From: Acididesulfobacillus acetoxydans
GTDB lineage: Bacteria > Bacillota > Desulfitobacteriia > Desulfitobacteriales > Desulfitobacteriaceae
DNA: 64,000 nucleotides
Reading direction: 5' to 3'
Assembly: GCF_902729405.1 (NCBI RefSeq)
Contig: NZ_LR746496.1
Coordinates: forward strand, 3,348,001 to 3,412,000
The notes beneath the pieces were generated by a model that did not search any database, had not been told where the DNA came from, and saw only the letters and a list, made by a program, of their open reading frames with translations. The translations under genes were made by a program, and so were the position numbers. Below, in pieces: positions 50,351 through 59,353 of this stretch. Position 1 is the first letter of the stretch. Each line of letters opens with the position of its first letter.

Positions 50351-50911
50351 CTATTTCACTCCTTCGTAGTCATAATGAACACTGGGCCGGGTGCCAAACT
50401 GCGCTTTGCGGACCTCGGTCCGGTGTGTGGCCATGTAGCGGGCCACTTCGCTTTGCGGGTCATTGGCGTCGCCAAACAGCAAAGCCCCCCCGACACAGGT
50501 GGTGACACAAGCCGGCTTTTCCCCCTTCGTGAGGCGGGTATCATAACAGAACGTGCACTTATCGGCCGTACCCGTGTTCTTGTTGATAAAGCGGGCATCA
50601 TAGGGGCAGGCGGTCATGCAATACTTGCAGCCGACGCATTTGTGGCTGTCTATCAAAACCAGACCGTCTTTGTTGTAGTGGGAAGCCGTGGTCGGGCAGA
50701 CCTTGACACAGGGTGCGTCTTGGCACATTTGGCAGGCCTGTTTTTCAAAGAACACTTTAACATTGGGATAAGTCCCGCTGGGTCCGATAGCCGGGGACTT
50801 CGTGCGATACTGCCCGTCCGGAACTTTGTTTTCGAATTTGCAAGCCACCGTACAAGCTTGGCAGCCCAGGCACTTCTTCAGCTGTATAACCATGGCGTAG
50901 TGTTTCGCCAC
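50351..50911 (-). CDS. four-cluster 4Fe-4S subunit (PsrB/NrfC/DmsB type)
   Basis: About 186 residues from GTG 50911 (GAGGGTG upstream); GTG 50920 is possible. Cys motifs: CLGCQACTVAC, CQMCQDAPCVKVC, CVGCKYCMTAC and CTFCYDTRLTKGEKPACVTTC, enough for four 4Fe-4S clusters, as in the electron-transfer subunits of Psr/Phs/DMSO reductases. It links the catalytic subunit to the NrfD subunit and lies between them in the operon. Confidence 0.95.
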   Translation of the reverse strand: MAKHYAMVIQLKKCLGCQACTVACKFENKVPDGQYRTKSPAIGPSGTYPNVKVFFEKQACQMCQDAPCVKVCPTTASHYNKDGLVLIDSHKCVGCKYCMTACPYDARFINKNTGTADKCTFCYDTRLTKGEKPACVTTCVGGALLFGDANDPQSEVARYMATHRTEVRKAQFGTRPSVHYDYEGVK

Positions 50912-50943
50912 TCCATTCACCCTCTTTTACTTGAAGTTTGGAA

Positions 50944-53190
50944 TCAAGCCTTGCGAACTTTGACAAAGGTCATAGAGGTAATTGAGTTGCCCACAGAACC
51001 CAATTGATCAGGAATCAGTTTGTTGTCGTTAATCCCTTTGCCAAAGGCACGCGTGAGTTGGGGAGAAATCTGGCCAAAGCCATGGTAGCAGAAAACAGTA
51101 TCCGGCCTGATGCCTTCCGTGACGTTGGCCGTCCCCTTATGCTCGTACTTGCCGGCCGAAATGATCAGCGTATCCCCCGTCTTAATGCCAAGCTTAGCCG
51201 CGCTTTGCGCGTTGATCCACAACGTATTCTCCGACATCAGCTCATGCAGTACCGGCACATTGTGCGTTCCGACGTTGGTGTGCACCGCAACCTTTCCTTC
51301 AATAAGGCGAAATTCTCCTTCACCCGGCTGGGGATACGGAACGTAGACCGGCACTCCGGCCCCCGTTGCTTCCTGGACAGCATCCGAGAAAATCTCGATC
51401 TTTTTGCTCTTCGTTGCCAGCAGAGTCAGAGGCGCCTTGGCATCACCGGACCTGACGTAAAAGGGTTTCATGCCGGCCGGCGTCCAGAGACCCTTCTCGG
51501 CAAAAACTTTCCGCGAGATCCCGGTCGGAGCGAGTTGACGTTCCACATAATCATCGATGTCTTTGTAGGGAAAATATTGACCATAGCCCATCTTTTCCCC
51601 CAGTTCCTTATAAATCTGCCAGGCCGGCTTAGTGTCCGCATAGACCGGGTCGACAGCCTGCTGACGCAGGACATATTTGGGAGTGAGGCCGGACATATCA
51701 AAAACTTGCTCTGTCCGTTCCAAATACGTGCATTCGGGCAGAACGACGTCGGAATTGTAAGCAGTGTCCGACATATAAACATCACAGGTCACGAGAAGGT
51801 CCAGTTTCTTAATAGCCGCCAATGTCTTCTCTGTATCTCCGATACTCATGACCGGATTGAAGCGATGCACCAGCCAAGCTTTGATCGGATAAGGTTTTCC
51901 CGTCAGGATCGTCTCGGTAATCTGACCGACCGCTCCGTCCGCGATAGGCGTTAGCTGGCGGGGCGTACCTTTCTCCCCCGTCCCATCGATTCTTCCTTTT
52001 TTCGGTTTCGGGAAGGGCGGCACTTTGACCGGCCCCAGTTTTTTCGCATAGGCGGCCATGGCCGGAACTTTTTTCAGAGTACCCGCGTCTTTGACCTGGT
52101 AATAACCCCCGGGAACCTCGAAATTGCCCAGCATCATATTCACGATCATGATCGCGCGGCGCAACTGAAAATCATCTGCGGTAAACGTCGTCCGCCAGCC
52201 GTACTCAATCAGGGAATGCGGCTTGGCTTGGGCTAATTCCCGCGCCACCCGAATAATCGTATCCTGAGAAATGCCGGTCTCTTCGGCCGCCCAAGCCGGA
52301 GTCTTGTCTTGCACCTGGGCCGCCCACTTATCAAAGCCAACCGTATATTGCTTGATAAATTCTTCGTCATATAACTTCTCGTCGATGAGCACATTGGCCA
52401 GCGCCATAATAAAGGCCAGATCAGTTGCTCCTTTGACAGGAAGCCATTCCCCTTTCGCAGCCAGGACACTGAACCGGGGATCTAAAACGACCATTTTGGT
52501 CCCTTGACTCAGCGCTTTGGCTACGGCTCTGGTCTGGGCGACATGAATTCCTTCAAAGAAGTTCCTGCCTACTACCAGGAGATATTTGGTATTGGCGTAA
52601 TCGGCATTGATGGCCGCCGTACCAAAAGTAGTGTTTAAGCCGATAATCCGGGCCATCGGACAGGTCGCTTCGTGTGAGAACAGGTTCGGACTCCCGATGG
52701 CCTTACCGATCGTCTGAAAAAATACGTCATATGGCCCTATGTGACTGGTCTGAGCCACCGCTTCACCGCCGTATTGCTCCTGCACGGCTTTCAATTTCTG
52801 GGCAATATACGTATAGGCTTCATCCCAAGAAACTTCCTTGAACTTCCCGCTCCCCCGCTCTCCCGTGCGAATCATGGGTTTCTTGATCCTCTCCGGATCG
52901 TACAGTAAAGACGGTCCGGAGTTGCCCCTGGCGCAAATGACCCCGCCAAAGGCCGAATCGTTCGGGTTGCCGTCAATTTTGACCACTTTCCCGTTTTCGA
53001 CTTTTACTGCAATCGGGCATTGGTTACGGCACATTTCACAAGAGGAATACACGGTTTTGCGGGAAACCGGCGCGGCGGCCGCAGCCCGGCGCGGGTTCAG
53101 GGCAGCAGTGGCAGCACCCAAACCGCTCAAAGCCACTAAGGTTCCCCCGGTTCCGTACAGGGCCCCTTTCAGGAATTGCCTGCGTTGCAT
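50944..53190 (-). CDS. Tat-exported molybdopterin oxidoreductase catalytic subunit (polysulfide/thiosulfate reductase-like)
   Basis: 748 residues. Twin-arginine signal RRQFLKG (3-9) and an Ala-rich h-region send it across the membrane folded. 4Fe-4S site: C51, C54, C58 and C86. SHEATCPMARIIG puts Cys177 at the molybdenum-ligand position, as in the Cys-ligated PsrA/PhsA branch rather than Ser-ligated DMSO reductase. MPT-binding VLPECTYLERTEQVFDMSG and WINAQSAAKLGIKTGD are present. Substrate could be polysulfide, thiosulfate, sulfite-like or another oxyanion. Confidence 0.92.
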   Translation of the reverse strand: MQRRQFLKGALYGTGGTLVALSGLGAATAALNPRRAAAAAPVSRKTVYSSCEMCRNQCPIAVKVENGKVVKIDGNPNDSAFGGVICARGNSGPSLLYDPERIKKPMIRTGERGSGKFKEVSWDEAYTYIAQKLKAVQEQYGGEAVAQTSHIGPYDVFFQTIGKAIGSPNLFSHEATCPMARIIGLNTTFGTAAINADYANTKYLLVVGRNFFEGIHVAQTRAVAKALSQGTKMVVLDPRFSVLAAKGEWLPVKGATDLAFIMALANVLIDEKLYDEEFIKQYTVGFDKWAAQVQDKTPAWAAEETGISQDTIIRVARELAQAKPHSLIEYGWRTTFTADDFQLRRAIMIVNMMLGNFEVPGGYYQVKDAGTLKKVPAMAAYAKKLGPVKVPPFPKPKKGRIDGTGEKGTPRQLTPIADGAVGQITETILTGKPYPIKAWLVHRFNPVMSIGDTEKTLAAIKKLDLLVTCDVYMSDTAYNSDVVLPECTYLERTEQVFDMSGLTPKYVLRQQAVDPVYADTKPAWQIYKELGEKMGYGQYFPYKDIDDYVERQLAPTGISRKVFAEKGLWTPAGMKPFYVRSGDAKAPLTLLATKSKKIEIFSDAVQEATGAGVPVYVPYPQPGEGEFRLIEGKVAVHTNVGTHNVPVLHELMSENTLWINAQSAAKLGIKTGDTLIISAGKYEHKGTANVTEGIRPDTVFCYHGFGQISPQLTRAFGKGINDNKLIPDQLGSVGNSITSMTFVKVRKA

Positions 53191-53490
53191 ATGGTTCTTG
53201 CCCCCTCAAAAATAAAATAACGCTAAAGAGTTCACAATTTCAGTCATAAAGTCGCAGTCATAAAGTCACGGCCAATATTTCGCCGGAGGTGACTGCCCAA
53301 ATGTTCCCAAGTAAAGCCTGAGTCAATAAGCCTTGCTCAAGCAAAAGGCACTCGGTAAAATCGAATAACCCCTATTGGTAAGGGAAAGTATTCCTATTCA
53401 CGAGCCTGCCCCGACTCCTCCCGGTTCCCGGATTGCGGCGACCTTCTTAATAACGGTCGGACCTTCTTAATAACCGCCCCCTTGGCAACA
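53191..53490. other. spacer with short tandem duplications
   Basis: CAGTCATAAAGTC is repeated at 53241 and 53256, and GACCTTCTTAATAAC is repeated at about 53441 and 53461. No gene seen. The second pair lies directly downstream of the chaperone gene. Confidence 0.6.
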
Positions 53491-54051
53491 TCAACACTGA
53501 CCCAATTGCCAAGACGCTAAGAGCTCCGCGGCCTGGCTGTAAACCGGCCGCTCGGATGCTCGGATCTTCGGCAAAATCGCCCGGAGAAAAGGACGCAAGT
53601 GACTTTTCCGGAAACTCCCAACCGCATCCCAGGAACCCCTTCCAGCCAAGCGGGCGAGAAACTCCAATTCTACACCCAGATGGTCCGGCAATTCTCTTTG
53701 GTCACTCCTGAGCCCGTAACCCAGAGAGAGGTAAAACTTCCTCACCTCTTCCGCTTCGCACCCCAAAACCAGACCGTCCCGGTCTAAGTACACTGAAGCA
53801 TAGGGCGGGGCCTCTACGCGGCCCGTTTCGAAGAGTGGAATATATTCTTTCCAGAGGGCATTTTCACGCACTTCTCCAGCCGGAAAAGCCCGGCAGAACT
53901 CGCGCAATTCGCTGAAGACTTTTTCCGAAGACGATATTTCCTGCGCCCAAAGGTCGATCAATTCCTCCAAATGCCGGGCGATGTCCGGCCGTGGCCGTTG
54001 AAAAATCCCGGCAAAGGAAAGATATAGTTCCTCCGCTGTTTCCTGTTCCAC
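53491..54051 (-). CDS. TorD/DmsD-type molybdoenzyme maturation chaperone
   Basis: About 186 residues from GTG 54051 (AGGGGG upstream). All-helical TorD family: PLFETGRVEAPPYASVYLDR and RELPDHLGVELEFLARLA contain the E-x2-PPY and D-H-x2-ELEF signatures. These proteins bind the twin-arginine signal of the partner enzyme and hold it until the cofactor is inserted. It lies upstream of the catalytic subunit in the same direction with a 300-base gap. Confidence 0.92.
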   Translation of the reverse strand: MEQETAEELYLSFAGIFQRPRPDIARHLEELIDLWAQEISSSEKVFSELREFCRAFPAGEVRENALWKEYIPLFETGRVEAPPYASVYLDRDGLVLGCEAEEVRKFYLSLGYGLRSDQRELPDHLGVELEFLARLAGRGSWDAVGSFRKSHLRPFLRAILPKIRASERPVYSQAAELLASWQLGQC

Positions 54052-54430
54052 CCGAGACACCCCCTACCCAAATTTGATACGCTTTCGGCGGCGCTCAACC
54101 CGTGTGACCTGCAGCTTTGATCCTGTCTTTGACCCAGTCTTTGATCCTTCTGCCCCCTTTCACCATTATCTAACAATATTCGACATTGCTGGTCAGAGAT
54201 AGATTAGGGATAGATTAGGGATGGATTAGAGAATGTTATCTCAAGTATAAGGTTCGATACTATACCGCCCTTTTCCTCTGCTGTGTTTATTTGAAATGTT
54301 TATCTTACTATAACTTATGTTTATGGATCGGATCATAGGTCTCCCTATGCGTTGCCATTTGCCGTTGTGCGCCTTACAATAACATTAGGTTTCTTTTGCT
54401 TTTTGCCTTTGCTTTAAGGTGGGTGTTGAC
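54052..54430. other. divergent control region between chaperone and LysR genes
   Basis: A 12-bp tandem repeat (GATAGATTAGGG-like, three units) at about 54196-54233, AT-rich promoter-like sequence at 54240-54330 and no gene. LysR-type operators would be expected here, but I could not single one out. Confidence 0.45.
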
Positions 54431-55333
54431 GTGGATAACTTCCAATTAGAGATTTTTTGCGCGGTTACTCGCTTACGAAGTTTTTCCAAAGCGGCTAAGA
54501 TGCTGCACATGAGTCAACCGGCCGTGAGTACACACATCAAAAACCTCGAAGAATACTATCGAGGTCAGCTTTTTGAGAGAACACCCCACGGCGTCTGTTT
54601 GACAAAAGCCGGGGAAACCTTTTATGCCTATGCGCAACGCATCATGGATTTGCAAAACGAGATGGAAACGGAACTGGAAAAAGTACTTTTACGGGAGAAT
54701 AACCAACTGGTAGTGGGAGCCAGCACATCCATCGGCAACGTGGCATTGCCCTGCAGCATTTACTTCTTCAAAGAACGCTATCCTGAATTGACCGTTCGCT
54801 TGGACATAGCCAACTCTGTGGAGATTATCCGCAAACTGTACGCGGACGAGGTAGACATTGGGGTGTTGGAAGGAGATGTGGTCATACCGGAACTGGCAGC
54901 CATCCCGGTGACAAGTGACGAACTCGTCCTCATCCTGCCCGCAGATCATCCTTGTCGGGGTGAAAGCCTGAGCCTGGAAGAGTTTCTTCAACTACCCCTG
55001 ATTCTGCGTGAGGAAGGATCCGGCTCACGAAGAATACTGGCGAACGTCTTAGAACTTCAGGGGCATTCACTCCCCGAACTGAATGTCGTGACAGAAATGG
55101 GCAGCATCGACGCCATCAAAAACGCAGTGGCCGCGGGACTGGGATCGGCCGTGGTGCCCCGGCTCAGCGTGCGTAAAGAATCGGAAGCCCATACTCTGCG
55201 GGTGTTGACTGTCTCCGGCCTGCCCATGTCCCTCACTTACTATGTCGTCTATCCCGTGCACAAATCTTTGTCGACCGCGGCCAAACGTTTCCTCAGTTTT
55301 GTCACCGACGCGGATAAGAACTTCCTGTGCTGA
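54431..55333 (+). CDS. LysR-family transcriptional regulator
   Basis: 300 residues from GTG 54431 (AAGGTGGG seven bases upstream). The HTH is FQLEIFCAVTRLRSFSKAAK then MLHMSQPAVSTHIKNLEEYY; the effector domain (about 90-300) has LVVGASTSIGNVALP and GVLEGDVVIPEL with the usual two-lobe fold. Divergent from the chaperone/Psr-type operon, it is the obvious candidate regulator of those genes. The effector may be a sulfur anion, by analogy with CysB-like members, but this is inference. Confidence 0.92.
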   Translation: MDNFQLEIFCAVTRLRSFSKAAKMLHMSQPAVSTHIKNLEEYYRGQLFERTPHGVCLTKAGETFYAYAQRIMDLQNEMETELEKVLLRENNQLVVGASTSIGNVALPCSIYFFKERYPELTVRLDIANSVEIIRKLYADEVDIGVLEGDVVIPELAAIPVTSDELVLILPADHPCRGESLSLEEFLQLPLILREEGSGSRRILANVLELQGHSLPELNVVTEMGSIDAIKNAVAAGLGSAVVPRLSVRKESEAHTLRVLTVSGLPMSLTYYVVYPVHKSLSTAAKRFLSFVTDADKNFLC

Positions 55334-55456
55334 ACTTGGATTCAGAACTTCTTTTACCAATCCTTCGGCGACAACTTCCTTAACCAAGCCTGAGCGGCAG
55401 CTTCCTTCACTAAACCTTAGGAATCCGTATCTTAGCCCAAGCCGATTCTTCAGGCA

Positions 55457-56596
55457 CTAAGGTGCTCCATTCGCCAAGCCCCCCGCCCAATTTCTGATGA
55501 CCGTCAGGGTTTCCCCCAAAGGCAAGGCCCGCCTGAGATGCCCGTCCCTCCCCACCATCGTTTCCGCCAGGAAGATGGCATTCCAGATACTTTCAGCCGT
55601 CGTTTCCGCCACCGCCTGGTAATACCCGTCCAGTTCCCAATCTGAGACGCTCTCGCACTCCGACAAAGAGGCGGTGCTCACCAGCAAAGCAAAATCCCCG
55701 CTGCCGGGACGCGAAAGTGAACCCGTACGGGCCTGCCCCAAAACCGTACGCTCAGCCAGCTTTTCCAACTGCCGGCTGGAAAGAGGAGCATCGGTGATCC
55801 CGATGCTGATGAGAGAACCCGGCACGTACGAGCCGCTCGCCTCGGCCGGAAGCAACCTTCCGACAGGCACCCCGTTAACAAGTAAATCCTCCTGCAGGCC
55901 GAAATTTGCCAAAACCAGCATGCCCAAGACAAACCTTCTCCCGTTCTTCCCCGTGATCAGCCGGGAGGCACTGCCGATCCCTCCCTTCAGTTGGAAGCAG
56001 GACATACCCACTCCCGCACCCACATTCCCCTGCGCCACCGGCCCGGCGGCCGCCCTCTTTATGGCCAGGACGGCATCCCAGGGTTTCACGTGCCGGCCAC
56101 GAATATCGTTCAGATAGGAATCGTCACACTCAAACACCACAATATCCGGTGTCCGGGCATTATTACCGATCTTGGCGTTTTGCCGCAAGAGATAGTCAAT
56201 CACTCCGTTCGCCACATCGTTGACACTCAACGTATTCGTGAGCAGGATCGGAGCATTGATGAGCCCCGTTTCCCGTATGTATGGAACCCCTATGGACTTG
56301 CCGAACCCATTAAAGACGAAAACCGCAGCCCGGCAAGGCCGGCGGTACAGATTGCCAGAGTGCGGAAGAACGGCGGTGACCCCCGTGCGCACAGGCCCTT
56401 GTCCGGGTACCAGCGGGCCCTGGCCGCGAATGAGGGAAACATGCCCGACCGTAACTCCCGGCACGTCGGTCAGGTCATTGAGCTTTCCCGCCGGCAGAGC
56501 GCCGAGCCACAAGCCGAGCGCGCGCGGGCTCAGCCGTCCCGCTGCCCCGGATGCCCCAGCCAAGCTATTCCCCCGGCATTCGGGTTGACGCAACAC
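55457..56596 (-). CDS. DmpA-type P1-family aminopeptidase/esterase
   Basis: About 379 residues from GTG 56596, eight bases after GAGGGGGG. The P1 family Ntn-hydrolase-like fold: NDLTDVPGVTVGHVSLIRGQ, VFVFNGFGKSIGVPYIRETG, and GVGMSCFQLKGGIGSASRLI where autoprocessing yields the nucleophilic Ser (GS-x-SR). DmpA-like enzymes release N-terminal D- or L-residues or beta-amino acids. No signal is evident in the chosen start. The neighbouring gene of unknown function is upstream. Confidence 0.88.
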   Translation of the reverse strand: MLRQPECRGNSLAGASGAAGRLSPRALGLWLGALPAGKLNDLTDVPGVTVGHVSLIRGQGPLVPGQGPVRTGVTAVLPHSGNLYRRPCRAAVFVFNGFGKSIGVPYIRETGLINAPILLTNTLSVNDVANGVIDYLLRQNAKIGNNARTPDIVVFECDDSYLNDIRGRHVKPWDAVLAIKRAAAGPVAQGNVGAGVGMSCFQLKGGIGSASRLITGKNGRRFVLGMLVLANFGLQEDLLVNGVPVGRLLPAEASGSYVPGSLISIGITDAPLSSRQLEKLAERTVLGQARTGSLSRPGSGDFALLVSTASLSECESVSDWELDGYYQAVAETTAESIWNAIFLAETMVGRDGHLRRALPLGETLTVIRNWAGGLANGAP

Positions 56597-56656
56597 AAAA
56601 ATCACCCCCCTCAACCCTATGGGGAAGAGAGGGGCCTTAGAACCCTGAGCCAAACG

Positions 56657-57409
56657 TCAAGAACAGGCTTTGGCCAGCTTGCTCAGGAGGGAAATAAACA
56701 TAAGCGCCAGTGGATAAGCCCGCTCCTGGCTGCTGTAAAAGCGTTCGTAACTGGGTTGGGCAAAGAGCATCTCAACCTCATCGCGTAAATATTTAGCCAC
56801 AACCTGCAATTCGATCAGCTTATCGACTTTGGCCGCCACACCCATTTCGCCCGGCTCAATTCCCCTTTGTCTCAGGAGAAACGCAGTCACATCCTCGATC
56901 CCCTTTTGAGCGGCTTGAAGAAATCGAACGTTTTCTCCGGACAAAAGGAGACTGTACGCTGCCTGGAGAGAGGACCGGATATCCTCAGGCAAAGCCCGGT
57001 TCATCGTCAAATGCTCCATCTTTTTTAAGCAGGGACAAGTTGCCCGGCAAACCGTGTTCACATCATCCCGGCTCATGGCCGGATCGATCAGCTGGCGGTG
57101 CGGCAGGCCATTTAAAGCCGCCAGGACCAATTCGTGCGCATCGGAGTCAGATTCTCCCCTGTACACCCAGCGTGTCTTGCCCAGTTTTTTCCGTCGGACT
57201 TCTTCGGGTGTGAGCTCGACCATGCCCGGACGCTCGGGTATCGGAACATTGAACTGAAGATGCCACCCTTTTTTCTGTCTAACCACCTTCAGTACCTTAT
57301 CAGTACGGTGATAGAAAGCAATTCCGTCCCGCGTCGGGCAGCTGCTCAAGCGTTGGCCGATCCATTGATAGAGCAGCGCCACGTGTTCATCGAAGACCTG
57401 ATCACTCAT
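56657..57409 (-). CDS. hypothetical 250-residue protein
   Basis: ATG 57409 follows AAAAGGGG. N-terminal half mixed alpha/beta with VVRQKKGWHLQFNVPIPERP and YRGESDSDAHELVLAALNGL; C-terminal half helical (LPEDIRSSLQAAYSLLLSGE; VAAKVDKLIELQVVAKYLRD). Cys-rich spot CRATCPCLKK might bind metal. No family recognised and no membrane segment. The DmpA-type gene is about 60 bases downstream on the same strand. Confidence 0.75.
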   Translation of the reverse strand: MSDQVFDEHVALLYQWIGQRLSSCPTRDGIAFYHRTDKVLKVVRQKKGWHLQFNVPIPERPGMVELTPEEVRRKKLGKTRWVYRGESDSDAHELVLAALNGLPHRQLIDPAMSRDDVNTVCRATCPCLKKMEHLTMNRALPEDIRSSLQAAYSLLLSGENVRFLQAAQKGIEDVTAFLLRQRGIEPGEMGVAAKVDKLIELQVVAKYLRDEVEMLFAQPSYERFYSSQERAYPLALMFISLLSKLAKACS

Positions 57410-57662
57410 AGCCCCTTTTCCCCCTCCACCTGACTAAACACCTCGGGCCCTTCCGGGCTCCTCAGGAACCAAACGACGGTCCCCTTATGTCCGTTTCTTC
57501 GTCTGCTAACACTCCTGACACTCCGAAGAGCAGTTCGCATGACCCTTCGTATGACACTTCGTCTAACACTTCGTCTTTTAAACTGAAAATTCCTCCCTAA
57601 CCTAGCGGGTATTTAATTTTTTAATGTATGCAAACAGATATCCTCCGATTGTCCCGGCCCGG

Positions 57663-58442
57663 TTAGCGGAATACCGCCAGCAGGATTACACCCAACCCCA
57701 AAATCAGGCGATAGCCCACGAAAATATTCAGGTTATTGTGCCTAAGGAACTTGAGAAAAAAGGAGATACTGAGAATCCCAACGACGAAAGAAGAAAGTAC
57801 TCCCGCAATAAAGGGCAGGTTCAGAGCCGCCGGGGTCAGGTGGCGCAATTTGAGGATCCCCGCCCCCAAAATTATCGGAGTCGACATCAGGAAAGAAAAG
57901 CGCGCGGCAGCCTCCCGGCTGAGATGAAGCCAGCGGGCCGCGGCTATGGTACTCCCGGAACGCGAAACCCCCGGCAAAATGGCCAAGGCTTGTGATAACC
58001 CGATCCAGAGCGCATCCCCTATCGTCATCGTGTCCAAATTCCTGGCTTGACGTTTTTTGTCGGCAAGATAGAGGACAATACCCATGACAACAAGAAGCGC
58101 CCCGATTAAGGCGGGCGCACGGAAAACGGTCTCAGCTTTCTTTTCCAAAAGCACGCCAAATAATCCCCCCGGAATAGTAGCCACTACCAGATACCAAAAA
58201 AGGCGTTTTTCTTCCGAAGGCCTCCGGCGGAGGGCAGAGCGGATAAGGTTCAGCCAGTCATGCCAAAAATAAAGGACCACAGCCAACAGCGTCCCCATGT
58301 GTAAGGCAACATCGAAAGTTAAACCGGGAACCGGCCACCCTGCGAGCCAAGGAACCAAAATAAGATGTGCTGAGCTGGAAATAGGCAAGAATTCACCTAA
58401 ACCCTGAACGATGCCGAGAACCACCGCTTGAAAAACCGTCAC
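57663..58442 (-). CDS. uppP: undecaprenyl-diphosphatase (UppP/BacA)
   Basis: 259 residues with eight helices. The catalytic motifs QGLGEFLPISSSAHLIL and PGVSRSGSTIAAARWL are both intact. It dephosphorylates undecaprenyl diphosphate after each cell-wall cycle. GTG 58442 follows GGGAGG. The gene stands with no clear partner; a spacer containing AACACTTCGTC-type repeats lies downstream. Confidence 0.96.
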   Translation of the reverse strand: MTVFQAVVLGIVQGLGEFLPISSSAHLILVPWLAGWPVPGLTFDVALHMGTLLAVVLYFWHDWLNLIRSALRRRPSEEKRLFWYLVVATIPGGLFGVLLEKKAETVFRAPALIGALLVVMGIVLYLADKKRQARNLDTMTIGDALWIGLSQALAILPGVSRSGSTIAAARWLHLSREAAARFSFLMSTPIILGAGILKLRHLTPAALNLPFIAGVLSSFVVGILSISFFLKFLRHNNLNIFVGYRLILGLGVILLAVFR

Positions 58443-58531
58443 GTTTTCAACCTCCCACTCTTATGATTAGACCACGACTTTATACCACTATATCATAAGC
58501 GTTCAGGTTGAGAAACGAAAACGGTAAAACT

Positions 58532-58671
58532 CGCCGGCACTTTGCACCGGAGCACAGCGCTTTTCCGCCAAGCACAGCATTTTGCTTCAAAGCACAGTGC
58601 TTTTCTCATAAGCGCGGCACTTTGCTCCCAAGCTTAGCGCTTTTCTTCTAAGCCCGGCACCTCTCCTCCGC
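58532..58671. repeat. seven 20-bp degenerate tandem repeats
   Basis: Units start at 58532, 58552, 58572, 58592, 58612, 58632 and 58652, each like GCACAGCGCTTTTC plus six bases. The last unit runs into the 3' end of the TetR gene. No unique spacers separate the units. Confidence 0.75.
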
Positions 58672-59229
58672 CAAGCCGTCCCAAAAGACACTGAGAGCCT
58701 GTCTCAATTCCTCTTTCAAGGTTCCGTCCCCGGTAACGTACCAACTCATAAAATGCTGGATCATAATACCTTCCAACATCTCCGCCAAAAACGCCGGGTC
58801 GTAATTCGGGCTTATTTCTCCTTCCCGTTGGCCGAGCGCCAGGATGCCCTGCAAGCCGTAGTGCAGCCCCATATCGAACTCCGCTCCTTCGCGGCTGCGA
58901 ACCACTACCCAAGCGATTTCACGTTCGTCCGTCACGAAATCCGCCCAATAATCGAAGAGACTCTCCAGTTTGGCCCGGGTGGAAAGATCGGCCTTTTCGC
59001 GCCGGCTCTCCAGAATATCCCGGTAGGCCCGCCGGGAGAACTCCAAGATCACAGCCTCTTTGGAACCGAAATAATTGTAAAAAGTGCCTTTGCCTACGTC
59101 CGCCAACTCCGTGATCTGCTCGATCGAAGTCCGCTCCAATCCCTGCTTGCGAAATAACTGCATAGCCGCCGTGAATATCTTTTCCGAGGTCTCCTGTTTT
59201 TTCCTCTCGCGGCGTGACAAATCCGCCAT
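58648..59229 (-). CDS. TetR-family transcriptional regulator
   Basis: 193 residues from ATG 59229 (GGGGGAAGG upstream). The HTH reads IFTAAMQLFRKQGLERTSIE then QITELADVGKGTFYNYFGSK, followed by the all-helical ligand domain. It ends a few residues into the 20-bp repeat array, so the C-terminus may be repeat-derived. The glycerate kinase gene is convergent in promoter terms but on the same strand upstream; a regulatory target is not evident. Confidence 0.92.
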   Translation of the reverse strand: MADLSRRERKKQETSEKIFTAAMQLFRKQGLERTSIEQITELADVGKGTFYNYFGSKEAVILEFSRRAYRDILESRREKADLSTRAKLESLFDYWADFVTDEREIAWVVVRSREGAEFDMGLHYGLQGILALGQREGEISPNYDPAFLAEMLEGIMIQHFMSWYVTGDGTLKEELRQALSVFWDGLAEERCRA

Positions 59230-59353
59230 TTGACCTTCCCCCTCGCGCAATCTTTCCTCCGGCCGGAACCAATTTCTGTTATATTTCGTTATCATCCAGA
59301 AATTTCCTGCCAGTGGGCGCAAGGTTGCATAAATTTTTCTCCGGAAAAACGCT

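Noticed and set aside
58532-58671. Possible CRISPR array or iterons
   Set aside because: Twenty-base units abut directly, are degenerate and overlap a chromosomal gene end.
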